Source: Streptomyces sp. HNM0575
GTDB taxonomy: Bacteria; Actinomycetota; Actinomycetes; Streptomycetales; Streptomycetaceae
Reading direction: 5' to 3'
NCBI RefSeq assembly: GCF_012726265.1
Contig: NZ_JAASAG010000012.1
Span: forward strand, 1 to 64,000
DNA length: 64,000 bases
In this document: in pieces, positions 17,503 through 24,240 of the stretch
How the letters are laid out: the number at the start of each line of letters is the position of its first letter
How positions within the stretch are numbered: position 1 is the first letter of the stretch
Program-made: the position numbers and the translations under genes
The notes under the pieces: model-generated
Told to the model about the DNA's origin: nothing
The model's database searches: none
Seen by the model: the letters and a program-made list of their open reading frames with translations, nothing else

Positions 17503-18156
17503 ATGAAGACTCGCAGGACCATATCCGTAACAGCGGTGGTTCTTCTCGTTCTGGGTGCGGCGGGATGCAGTTCCGAGAAGGAACCGAGCGCGAGAAGGAC
17601 CGTGCTCGCCCCAAGGTTGTGCGACACCCAGCTGTCCACCGCGCCGATCAAGGAGATGTTCCCGGGGCCGTACAGTGAAGCTTTTCAGCAGTATTCCTCG
17701 CGCGATTCGCTGAACGCTCTGAAGCGTGGGAAGAAGTCGGGTCAGTGCGTCGTGTGGCTCACCTACGCCAGCAACGGTGCCGAAAAGAACACCAACGTGA
17801 ACATCGACGCAACGGTGTCCGATCACGACTCTGCGGACCAACTCGTTGCCAGTTCCCGGAAGTTCGGTTTCCCGGTGCTGGACACTGTTCGGTCCGGAGA
17901 AATCGCGGGTGTCTCCGGACCGGAAGGAGCCGCCGTGGCCTTCACCTGCGACGAGCGCAAGAACCAGGAACGGGGCGTCAGGGTCACGGTCGACTTCACT
18001 CCGGACGAGCCAGGCATCACGGGCAAGCGCGAGCGCCTCATCACGACCACCAGCGCCACGTTCGCGGTGCGCATTGCCCGTTATCTCAACGAGCACCTGC
18101 TCAAGTGTGTTGCCCCGGAGAAGCTTTCGGGGGCGACCGACCTCCGGCACACGTGA
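17503..18156 (+). CDS. Lipoprotein, island family copy 1
   Basis: This 217-residue protein has a lipoprotein signal: a basic start, a hydrophobic core and the lipobox LGAAGC with Cys22. The mature part has PRLCDTQLSTAPIKEMFPGP near its start and conserved cysteines further on (GQCVVW, FTCDERK, LLKCVAP). The ATG at 17503 follows AGCGGAGAC by a few bases, 10 nt after the large WXG gene, so they are co-transcribed. A related lipoprotein lies at 18484-19173 with the same MHPGPY/MFPGPY element. It may be a surface immunity or accessory factor for the large protein; this is inference. Confidence 0.7.
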   Translation: MKTRRTISVTAVVLLVLGAAGCSSEKEPSARRTVLAPRLCDTQLSTAPIKEMFPGPYSEAFQQYSSRDSLNALKRGKKSGQCVVWLTYASNGAEKNTNVNIDATVSDHDSADQLVASSRKFGFPVLDTVRSGEIAGVSGPEGAAVAFTCDERKNQERGVRVTVDFTPDEPGITGKRERLITTTSATFAVRIARYLNEHLLKCVAPEKLSGATDLRHT

Positions 18157-18164
18157 AGTCCGGT

Positions 18165-18478
18165 AGCGACTGCATTTACGGGGCGGGCATCGCCTCACCG
18201 GCCGCGGGTGCCGCGACGAGCATCGGTTACGACGAACTCAGCCAGTTCGTCGTCCAGCACATCAGCCGTGACAACACGGCCGAGGGAAACTTCGCGCCGT
18301 CGAGACCTACGCCTCCGGCGCAGATGCCCACGAAGATGCACTCAATTCCGTTGTTCAGAGGTCGGCTCAGGCGCATGGCTACAGCGCAGACCAGGCAGAG
18401 AAGATGGGAACCCACGTGACGGACGAGGCCCGCCAAACCTTCGGCTCCGCCGCTGCCGGCGTTCACAGTAGGGGTTGA
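18165..18478 (+). pseudogene. Frameshifted remnant of a second large WXG-type gene
   Basis: Translation of 18165-18299 gives YGAGIASPAAGAAT... and RDNTAEGNFA. After a one-base shift near 18300 it gives VETYASGADAHEDALNSVVQ... and EARQTFGSAAAG, ending with TGA at 18476. In order this parallels the last ~105 residues of the 731-residue protein (GAGIAIGTIASPAGG, DNTAEADFDARETWADSA, KEANQTFAAGAQG). It has no start of its own. It sits between the two lipoprotein genes, as the full-length gene sits before lipoprotein copy 1, so a whole cassette was once duplicated. Confidence 0.8.
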
Positions 18479-18483
18479 TCGGC

Positions 18484-19173
18484 TTGCGGCAAATCGGAGC
18501 CATACGCGCAGCAATGATCGCCGCGACGGCTGGCTGTCTGCTTGTCACCTCCTGCTCATCCGGAAAAGGAGACGATTCCGAATCCGTACGGAGGGGGCAT
18601 CTGAAGGGTTCCCTCTGTGAAACCGGAATCAGCACAAGGGTGTTGCGCGAGATGCACCCAGGCCCCTACCTGAGCACCGAGATGATCCCCTCCAAGCACG
18701 GGGGCATCGACGGGATTGACGGCACCAAGGGGAATACCGAGAGAGGCTGCGATGTCCGGATCACCAAGAAGGGGAAGGACACATCCACCTTGGTGACCAC
18801 TCTCGTCAGAGCGGAACCTCGATCCGTCGATGACCTCTTCGAGCGCTACAAGAATTTCTTCCCGGCTCAACCGAAGCAACGACTCGAACTGGGTCCGGCC
18901 AAGGGGTATACGACATCCAACGACGCCGTGCTCGCCTTTGATTGCCGACACCCGAAGAAGCGCACCTCAAAGAACAGCGGCCTCGGCGTATCGGTCGAAG
19001 TAGTCCAGCTAGACGACCCCGACAGCGCCGATTCGGGCCGCTCCGAGCTGGCCAAGGGCGCCGCAGAGCTCGCGGCGGACACGGCCCGCTACGTCAGCTC
19101 CACGGTGCTGAAGTGTTCGAGCCCACGCCTCCCGGACGGTGCCCCTGACCAGAAGCCGCGAGCGAAGTCGTAG
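18484..19173 (+). CDS. Lipoprotein, island family copy 2
   Basis: This 229-residue protein is related to the lipoprotein at 17503. The signal peptide ends in lipobox LLVTSC. It then shows SLCETGISTRVLREMHPGPY, a RGCDV region, FDCRHPKK and a C-terminal STVLKCSSPR, in the same order as the cysteine-bearing elements of copy 1. The start is probably TTG 18484 with AGGGG nine bases upstream; TTG 18475, overlapping the pseudogene stop, is an alternative. A TTG start and divergence from copy 1 suggest an older duplicate that is still intact. Confidence 0.65.
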   Translation: MRQIGAIRAAMIAATAGCLLVTSCSSGKGDDSESVRRGHLKGSLCETGISTRVLREMHPGPYLSTEMIPSKHGGIDGIDGTKGNTERGCDVRITKKGKDTSTLVTTLVRAEPRSVDDLFERYKNFFPAQPKQRLELGPAKGYTTSNDAVLAFDCRHPKKRTSKNSGLGVSVEVVQLDDPDSADSGRSELAKGAAELAADTARYVSSTVLKCSSPRLPDGAPDQKPRAKS

Positions 19174-19255
19174 TCCCCGGGCACACCGAGCCCGCACCGG
19201 TGGGGCTGACGCGGAGGGCGGTGGCTTGAGAGCACCTCCACTGCCGGGGAACCGC

Positions 19256-19307
19256 GCCAGGTGCGTGCCAGAACAGGCAGAGAACCCCGGTCAACACCGG
19301 TCACGAC
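19256..19307. repeat. Island-end repeat block, copy A
   Basis: It begins GCCAGGTGCGTGCC, continues GAACAGGCAGAGAACC and ends GGTCACGAC. The same elements occur at 22040-22103. In this copy about 75 nt separate it from the tRNA fragment. Confidence 0.7.
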
Positions 19308-19382
19308 CAGTACTCCACCAGTGGGCTTTCAGTGGCCATCTACGCAGCTCAGCACACTTGTTCAGGCCCGATCACCCGGTGA

Positions 19383-19458
19383 TTCCCGAGCTCAGCGCGC
19401 GGGTTCGATTCCCGTCACCCGCTCCACGACGAAGGCCCAGGTCGAAAACCTGGGCCTT
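19383..19458 (+). repeat. Att-like tRNA-Gly 3' fragment, copy 2
   Basis: From TTCCCGAGCTCAG through the T arm to CCA (19383-19426), this differs from the tRNA-Gly gene at only two positions. A matching 12-bp terminator hairpin follows at 19432-19458, with two base pairs changed relative to the tRNA terminator, and then TTGTTGTCCA. The 5' half of the tRNA is absent, so it is a partial duplicate, not a tRNA gene. Confidence 0.9.
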
Positions 19459-19690
19459 GCTTGTTGTCCAGAGCGATTCAGGCACCTCGCACCACCTCCG
19501 CACAACTAGATGGATCTTGTGGCGCTTCTCTCTGTGCTTTTCTCGCTCGGATCACATCGGCGCGGGAGGTGGGGCTGCCAGTGGCGACCAGCGGTGCGAT
19601 GCCCACCTACGGCAGCGGTTGGAGCGACGTTTCGCGAGCGTGTTTCCCTCGGGAGCGTCATGGTTGAAGCATCGGGGACAAGGGGGATGG

Positions 19691-20281
19691 ATGGGGCTCT
19701 CGGGTTTTACGATCACCGAAGAATTCGCTACGGCGGTGGTCTCTCTCTTACCGGTGATCATGCTTGTTGGAGTGGTGGACCTCCATCAGTTCCACAAGAA
19801 GTCGTACGAGTTGGAAGAGGAGCTCAAGATCCAGCCCTCCGCAGAAGCCTTCGTGCGGGCTGCAGCAAGGGTGCACGGAACCCAGCTAGGGGAGCTGTTT
19901 CCTCCTGAGGAGGTTGATGAGGAATTCAGTAACGCCGCTGAAGCTCTGACTGCACGGATGCCGTCAGTGGAGTTGTGGCGTTGGATGGCGAAAGCTTGGC
20001 TGGTCGTTTTCGCGTACATGTCCGTCGCGGAGTTGGCCACCCTGTACTGGCTGGGCCTTCCCAAGTCGCCCTCATGGGTGTGGCTTGCCGTCTTCGATGC
20101 GATGGCCGTAATCGTGGGACTCGCGCTGCTCATGGCTGGTCACATCAAGCAGATGCTTGCAAGAACGCGTGAGCGTGAGCAGGCGCACAGGCAGATCATC
20201 GAGCAGGCACTCCGTGCAACTTCTCAGGCTACCGCTGAGAGATACGGGCGTCGCCGGTCGAACGGCGTGGGCGACCTCTAA
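19691..20281 (+). CDS. Membrane protein of unknown function
   Basis: This encodes a 196-residue protein. One N-terminal hydrophobic segment (EFATAVVSLLPVIMLVGVVD) is followed by a hydrophilic region of about 80 residues. Two closely spaced transmembrane helices follow (WLVVFAYMSVAELATLYWLG and WVWLAVFDAMAVIVGLALLM), then a charged, coiled-coil-like tail (RTREREQAHRQIIEQ). The start is ATG 19691 behind AAGGGGG. It is the first gene after the copy 2 att remnant. Codon use is less GC-biased than in core genes, consistent with acquired DNA. No family recognised. Confidence 0.65.
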   Translation: MGLSGFTITEEFATAVVSLLPVIMLVGVVDLHQFHKKSYELEEELKIQPSAEAFVRAAARVHGTQLGELFPPEEVDEEFSNAAEALTARMPSVELWRWMAKAWLVVFAYMSVAELATLYWLGLPKSPSWVWLAVFDAMAVIVGLALLMAGHIKQMLARTREREQAHRQIIEQALRATSQATAERYGRRRSNGVGDL

Positions 20282-20404
20282 CCTCTCTCCCCCCGCCGGA
20301 TAGATCTCCCGGTGGGTCTCTGTCCTGTCTCGCTCGGTTCGCACCAGTCGGAGTCCGGCTCCAGCAGCTCTTTCTGTCGTCGTCCACTGCGAACTGTTGG
20401 TAGG

Positions 20405-21250
20405 TCAGCTGTGCCAAATCGCGTGGATGCGCTCGGCGTTTGCGGTGGCTTGGCGCAGTCCTGCCTGGGCCGCGCCAGGGATGCGGGACGCGTCGAGAGG
20501 ATTGCGGCCGAACGCGCGGCGGGCTGCTTTGTCCGGGGTCAGCAAGGCGGTCCGGGCTCCGCCCGTCTCCAGGGTGAGCACCTGGTCCGCGGCGCTCGGA
20601 CTTGCCCCAGGTCCCTTGGGGATGGGCGCCAGCACGACGACCTTCCGGCAGCCGGGCACCAAGTCGGCGTTGGTCGTGGAGCGTACGCCGCCGTCCATCC
20701 AGCGTCCGTCTCCGATCGTGATCGGCGGGTACAGCGGGGGCAGTGCGCAGGTGGCCGCCATGGCCCGTACGAGATCGACTCCGCTGTCGGCACTGAAGCC
20801 GGTCGGATTGCCGGTGAGCGCATCCACCGCGAAGAGCCGCAGCGGCCTCTTCGGCCAGTCGAGGACGGGCAGTTGGGAACCGATCGCGTCGAGGACCTCT
20901 GTCTCCGGCACGTCGCGTACGGTCTGCGCCAGCCTGCCCAGCCGCATGACCACAGTGCGCGGATCACGTGAACCGAGCGCCGCCCACAAGTACCTGAAAG
21001 TCATGGCGAGCGTGAAGTCCACTTCCAGTACCGGCCGTTCGCGGTTGATCTGCTCCCGGTACAGGTCGGCCGGCGCTGCTCCTGCGGCCAGCTGCACCGC
21101 AAGCAGCGCGCCGGCCGACGTACCGGCGAGCAGGTGGGCGCCGCTGAGATCCACACTGGCCTGTGCCAGCCCTGCCAGCACGCCGACCTCCCACGCGTAT
21201 GCGGTCAGTCCGCCCCCTCCGAATACCAGTGCCGTCTCCGTCACGCCCAC
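20405..21250 (-). CDS. Patatin-like phospholipase
   Basis: This 281-residue protein is a patatin/RssA-type lipid acyl hydrolase. The oxyanion glycine loop FGGGGLTAYAWEVG (residues 10-23), the nucleophile elbow GTSAG (43-47, Ser45) and the catalytic DGG (186-188, Asp186) are all present. No signal peptide is evident, so it should act in the cytosol or at the inner membrane face. It is divergent from a TetR gene across a region with two palindromic operators, the first of which lies 10 nt before this start. Repression by that TetR is likely. Confidence 0.85.
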   Translation of the reverse strand: MGVTETALVFGGGGLTAYAWEVGVLAGLAQASVDLSGAHLLAGTSAGALLAVQLAAGAAPADLYREQINRERPVLEVDFTLAMTFRYLWAALGSRDPRTVVMRLGRLAQTVRDVPETEVLDAIGSQLPVLDWPKRPLRLFAVDALTGNPTGFSADSGVDLVRAMAATCALPPLYPPITIGDGRWMDGGVRSTTNADLVPGCRKVVVLAPIPKGPGASPSAADQVLTLETGGARTALLTPDKAARRAFGRNPLDASRIPGAAQAGLRQATANAERIHAIWHS

Positions 21251-21259
21251 CTTCCCCCC

Positions 21260-21283
21260 TAACCGGGGAGCACTCCCCGGTTA
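21260..21283. promoter_or_regulatory. Operator 1 of the patatin/TetR pair
   Basis: A perfect 24-bp palindrome with arms TAACCGGGGAG and CTCCCCGGTTA around CA. It lies between the divergent start codons, close to the patatin start. It is a strong candidate binding site for the neighbouring TetR protein. Confidence 0.8.
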
Positions 21284-21301
21284 GGTTGACGCTAACATCA
21301 C

Positions 21302-21323
21302 AACCGGGGAGTGGTCCACGGTT
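21302..21323. promoter_or_regulatory. Operator 2 of the patatin/TetR pair
   Basis: Arms AACCGGGGAG and CCACGGTT form an imperfect copy of operator 1. Its centre is about 41 bp away, roughly four helical turns, so the two sites would face the same side of the DNA. Confidence 0.65.
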
Positions 21324-21371
21324 CCATGGTTCAAAAGTTGGAGTGCAGATGACGGTCGGCGAGGAAGTCCG

Positions 21372-22016
21372 GTGACCCTGCGCCGCGACGCACAACGCAA
21401 CCGGGAAGCGCTACTTGCCGCCGCGCTCGAAGTGTTCGCGGCGTCGGGGCTCGAGGCTCCGCTCGACGAGATCGCGCGCCGTGCCGGAGTCGGCAATGCC
21501 ACGCTGTACCGGCACTTCCCGGACCGGGCCGCCCTGGTCGAGTCGGTCTTCCACGATCTCTTGGCAGAGACCCGGCGCATGGGCGAAGAAGCGCGCACCA
21601 GCGCCGACGCGTGGGCCGGGCTGACGGGCTATCTGGAGGAGATCTTCGCAGGGCTGGCAGCGAACAGGGCAGCCAATGACCTGATGACCACGGGCATCCA
21701 GGGTGTCGCTTCCCTCGATGCGCTCCACGTCCACAACCGCGAGACGATCGACATCCTGATCTCGCGCGCCCAGCAACAGGGCACCATGCGCGGTGACATC
21801 GTGGCCGAGGACCTCCTGTTCGCTCTGGCCGCGCTCGGCAGGGTCGTGCCGGCATCCGCTGCCGTCATTCCCGACGCATGGCGCCGCTACCTCGCGCTCC
21901 TCCTCGACAGCCTCCGCGCCCAAGCCGCGCGACCGCTTCCCGCACCACCCCTCAGCCCCGACCAACTCGGCCGTATCCTCCACGACCTCGGACCCCACGT
22001 GGACAGGAGCTCGTAG
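21372..22016 (+). CDS. TetR-family regulator
   Basis: This 214-residue regulator has a clear TetR DNA-binding domain: NREALLAAALEVFAASGLEA, then the HTH DEIARRAGVGNATLYRHFPD (about residues 32-51). The ligand domain includes TGYLEEIFAGLAANR and resembles the C-terminal domain of transcriptional repressors of this class. It starts at GTG 21372. Its divergent partner is the patatin-like gene, and two related palindromes lie in the shared promoter, so autoregulation and repression of the lipase are expected. The ligand is unknown. Confidence 0.85.
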   Translation: MTLRRDAQRNREALLAAALEVFAASGLEAPLDEIARRAGVGNATLYRHFPDRAALVESVFHDLLAETRRMGEEARTSADAWAGLTGYLEEIFAGLAANRAANDLMTTGIQGVASLDALHVHNRETIDILISRAQQQGTMRGDIVAEDLLFALAALGRVVPASAAVIPDAWRRYLALLLDSLRAQAARPLPAPPLSPDQLGRILHDLGPHVDRSS

Positions 22017-22039
22017 GTCCACGGAGTGCAGCCAGCCAT

Positions 22040-22131
22040 GCCAGGTGCGTGCCGGACGTGCGCCGGAACAGGCAGAGAACCGGGGTCGTCAGCGGTCACG
22101 ACGCGGATTCGATTCCCGCCACCCGCGCCAC
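22040..22131 (+). repeat. Island-end block copy B and att-like tRNA fragment, copy 3
   Basis: 22040-22103 repeats the GCCAGGTGCGTGCC / GAACAGGCAGAGAACC / GGTCACGAC elements seen at 19256, with a short internal duplication. It runs directly into 22104-22131, a decayed T arm and acceptor (ATTCGATTCCCGCCACCCGC) of tRNA-Gly. The anticodon part is lost. Confidence 0.75.
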
Positions 22132-22140
22132 GAGGAAGTG

Positions 22141-22164
22141 GGCCCAGGTCACAGACCCGGGCCT
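22141..22164 (+). terminator. Decayed tRNA-type terminator, copy 3
   Basis: Arms GGCCCAGGTC and GACCCGGGCC (one mismatch) around ACA are followed by TTGTTTGTTG. This matches the terminators after copies 1 and 2. Confidence 0.7.
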
Positions 22165-22289
22165 TGTTTGTTGTCTCCCAACTTTCCGGTCTTGAGCTGA
22201 AGCCGTGGAACCGACCCAGCGTCCCCGGCAGTTCGGCTTGGCGGATGACGTGTGAGCCGCCACCGCTGATGTTGGGGTCGGTGGACAGG

Positions 22290-22841
22290 TCAGGCCCCTT
22301 CGCCGGGGGCGATGGTGTCGTCTTCCAGGGTGGGGATGTCGGCAGGGAACAGGCTGACGAGAAGGCCGTAGGGCTCGCGGTGTGTGCCATCGGCCGCGTG
22401 CGGTTCAGCCTCCTGCTCGCCCAGCCGGGCGGCGAGGGCGTGAGCCTGCTCCTGGGACAGCCAGAGGTGGCGCAACGCGGTGTGCTCGGCCTGGCCTGGG
22501 CGGGCGGGCAGCATCTCCCCGAGCGCGGCGTTGATGAGGAACTGGGGACCGTTGTGGGCGTCTTCGTGGAAGGTGAAGTCGTGGCTGACCAGTGCGAAGT
22601 ACTGCTCTGTACCGCCGCGTACCTGCCGGGTTTGCTTCAGGTGGATCAGGTCGGCTTCACACAGCACCCGCACGTGGTAGCCGACGGTTCCCTTGGCCAG
22701 CCCCAGCGCCGTTGACAACTGACGCAGCGTCGCTGGCCGCTGGCGCAGGACGTTCACGATGCGATGGCGGACGGGGTGACCGAGCGCCTTGAACTGCTCG
22801 GGGGACCGGAGCGCCAGCGGCTCGGCCTGGTCGTCTGACAT
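22290..22841 (-). CDS. ArsR-type winged HTH regulator
   Basis: This 183-residue protein has an N-terminal winged HTH of the ArsR class (FKALGHPVRHRIVNVLRQRP, then LRQLSTALGLAKGTVGYHVR, and a wing with RGGTEQYFAL). A C-terminal ~80 residues of unknown type follow. No metal-binding CxCxxC is present. The start is ATG 22839-22841. It is divergent from the methyltransferase fusion gene, with a dyad at 22913-22934 in the shared region. It probably controls that gene. Confidence 0.8.
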   Translation of the reverse strand: MSDDQAEPLALRSPEQFKALGHPVRHRIVNVLRQRPATLRQLSTALGLAKGTVGYHVRVLCEADLIHLKQTRQVRGGTEQYFALVSHDFTFHEDAHNGPQFLINAALGEMLPARPGQAEHTALRHLWLSQEQAHALAARLGEQEAEPHAADGTHREPYGLLVSLFPADIPTLEDDTIAPGEGA

Positions 22842-22870
22842 GGCCGCAAGTGTCCATACAACTCGACGCT

Positions 22871-22900
22871 TTGACAAGCGACTCAGTGGGGCAACAGACT
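22871..22900 (+). promoter_or_regulatory. Candidate promoter of the DUF2218-methyltransferase gene
   Basis: TTGACA at 22871-22876 matches the -35 consensus. An 18-nt spacer leads to CAGACT at 22895-22900, a weak -10. It sits about 50 nt upstream of the ATG. Confidence 0.4.
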
Positions 22901-22912
22901 CACTCGCAGCCA

Positions 22913-22934
22913 AGTGTTGATTATCTTCAACGCT
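22913..22934. promoter_or_regulatory. Dyad operator before the DUF2218-methyltransferase gene
   Basis: Arms AGTGTTGA and TCAACGCT (7 of 8 paired) surround the AT-rich centre TTATCT. Located between the candidate -10 and the ribosome-binding site, it suits repression by the adjacent ArsR-type protein. Confidence 0.55.
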
Positions 22935-22952
22935 TACCTGGAAGGACTAGCG

Positions 22953-23900
22953 ATGCCCCTGTCGACGGCCCTGGTCATCACCGATCGCCCCATGCGTTAC
23001 CTCAAGCAACTTGTCTCTCATCTAGGCCACAGGGCCACCACCCGGCTGAGGGGTGACGGCCGGGGCACCGTCGCTCTCGGCTCCGGAACCTGTGCCCTCG
23101 CCGCCACACCGGACGGGCTCAGCCTGATCGCTGGCGCTGCGGACGCGGAGGGCCTGGCCCGGGTCCAGAACGTGGTCGCTCGGCACCTGGTGCGCTTCGC
23201 CACGCAGGAGCATCTGAGCGTCGACTGGACCGCGCCGGCCGCGGGCGGGGATCTGGAGATCCTCGACACAGTGGTCGGCGACTACCTGCTGTCCCACTGC
23301 ACGCCGCCCGACGATGTACTCCAGGAACTGGCCACCAGGACACGGGAGGCCACCGGGAACGCGTCGAGGATGCAGGTCGCCCACGACGAGGGAGCGCTGC
23401 TGACGATGCTGACTCGCTTGGTGGACGCCCGGTTCGCCGTGGAGGTGGGCACCTTCACCGGCTACTCCACCCTGTGCATCGCTCGTGGCATGGCCGATGG
23501 CGGCAGTCTGATCACCTGCGACGTCAGCGACCAGTGGACCTTGATCGGCCGCCCATCCTGGGAACGTGCGGGCGTGGCCGGCCGGATCGACCTCAGGCTC
23601 GGCCCGGCCGTCGAGACCTTGCGCTCTCTACCGGTCGAACCGCTCATCGACATCGCCTTCATCGACGCGGACAAGGCCAACTACCCTGCCTACTACGAAG
23701 AGACAGTCGCACGACTGCGCCCCGGTGGTCTGGTCGTCCTGGACAACGTCTTCCTCGGCGGCCGTGTCTTCGATCCCGCCTACCAGGAGCAGGACCACGT
23801 CGCTGTGCGTCAGTTGAACGAATTCATCGCGGGTGATGACCGAGTGGAGTCGGTCATGCTGCCGGTGCGCGACGGAATCACGCTTGTACGCAAACGCTGA
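22953..23900 (+). CDS. DUF2218 domain fused to SAM-dependent O-methyltransferase
   Basis: This encodes a 315-residue two-domain protein. Residues 1 to about 95 match the DUF2218 pattern (MRYLKQLVSHLGHR, then GTVALGSGTCALAATPDGL and VQNVVARHLVRFA). Residues about 110-315 are a caffeoyl-CoA/catechol-type O-methyltransferase. It has motif I EVGTFTGYS (164-172), the metal and catalytic FIDADK (236-241) and LDNVF (263-267). The start is ATG 22953, chosen for GGAAGG upstream. It probably methylates a small phenolic or catechol substrate with a divalent metal. The DUF2218 part has no known activity. DUF2218 is normally a short stand-alone protein, so the fusion is unusual. Confidence 0.75.
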   Translation: MPLSTALVITDRPMRYLKQLVSHLGHRATTRLRGDGRGTVALGSGTCALAATPDGLSLIAGAADAEGLARVQNVVARHLVRFATQEHLSVDWTAPAAGGDLEILDTVVGDYLLSHCTPPDDVLQELATRTREATGNASRMQVAHDEGALLTMLTRLVDARFAVEVGTFTGYSTLCIARGMADGGSLITCDVSDQWTLIGRPSWERAGVAGRIDLRLGPAVETLRSLPVEPLIDIAFIDADKANYPAYYEETVARLRPGGLVVLDNVFLGGRVFDPAYQEQDHVAVRQLNEFIAGDDRVESVMLPVRDGITLVRKR

Positions 23901-23953
23901 CCGTCGACGCTCCGTAATCCGTCACCGCATCCCCACCGCTCGTGTGGGGTCTG

Positions 23954-24055
23954 CTACAGGCTTGGGTGACGCGTTCGGTCACGCGGCGTGAAGAGTGCTG
24001 GCTTGGTCATGACGGTTTCATATTCGACGGGAATCAGGTGTCCGAGAGAGTCTGT
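23954..24055 (-). pseudogene. Transposase C-terminal remnant (IS3-like)
   Basis: The minus-strand frame reads DSLGHLIPVEYETVMTKPA. This resembles the end of IS3-family OrfB transposases, where HSSLGxLTPxEYE is typical. The rest of the integrase core (DDE) is missing and no inverted repeats or target duplication are obvious. The upstream residues of the same frame do not match. A short scar of a former insertion sequence is the simplest reading. Confidence 0.5.
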
Positions 24056-24170
24056 CGGCGGCGTTGGTGATGCGTGCCGGAAGTGACGGAGTATTTCGCT
24101 CAACACCGGCCGAGGCAGGACCTCTTCCAGTGATGTGCATGCGGCCATGTCCGTAGCTCAGTGCACTTTG

Positions 24171-24198
24171 CCGAGTTCGATTCCCGTGACCCGCTCCA
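24171..24198 (+). repeat. Att-like tRNA-Gly 3' fragment, copy 4
   Basis: AGTTCGATTCCCGTGACCCGCTCCA matches the T arm and acceptor of tRNA-Gly with one internal mismatch. A GTAGCTCAG word lies 30 nt before. No terminator follows. It marks the probable right end of the island, next to the core-like genes that follow. Confidence 0.8.
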
Positions 24199-24240
24199 GT
24201 TGGGCGGCGTCCCCCTGGCAGAGAGGTTCTGTCGCACGGC

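Larger units (their letters stand above)
19174..19690. other. 517-bp segment junction with att-like remnant
   Basis: No gene is supported. The stretch carries the GCCAGGTGCGTGCC-type block at 19256-19307 (also found at 22040-22103), the tRNA-Gly 3' fragment at 19383-19426 and its terminator. Confidence 0.6.
23901..24240. other. 340-bp island right end with scars
   Basis: No intact gene. It contains a weak hairpin at 23931-23949 (CCCCAC/GTGGGG) after the methyltransferase gene, a transposase C-terminal scar on the minus strand, and the fourth tRNA fragment at 24171-24198. Confidence 0.6.

Noticed and set aside
24150..24198. A complete second tRNA gene
   Set aside because: Only the T arm and acceptor 3' strand match tRNA-Gly; no acceptor 5' strand or anticodon arm can be formed.
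14774..24240. Integrase or excisionase gene in the island
   Set aside because: I looked for tyrosine and serine recombinase motifs in the translated frames and found none. The island appears to have lost them.
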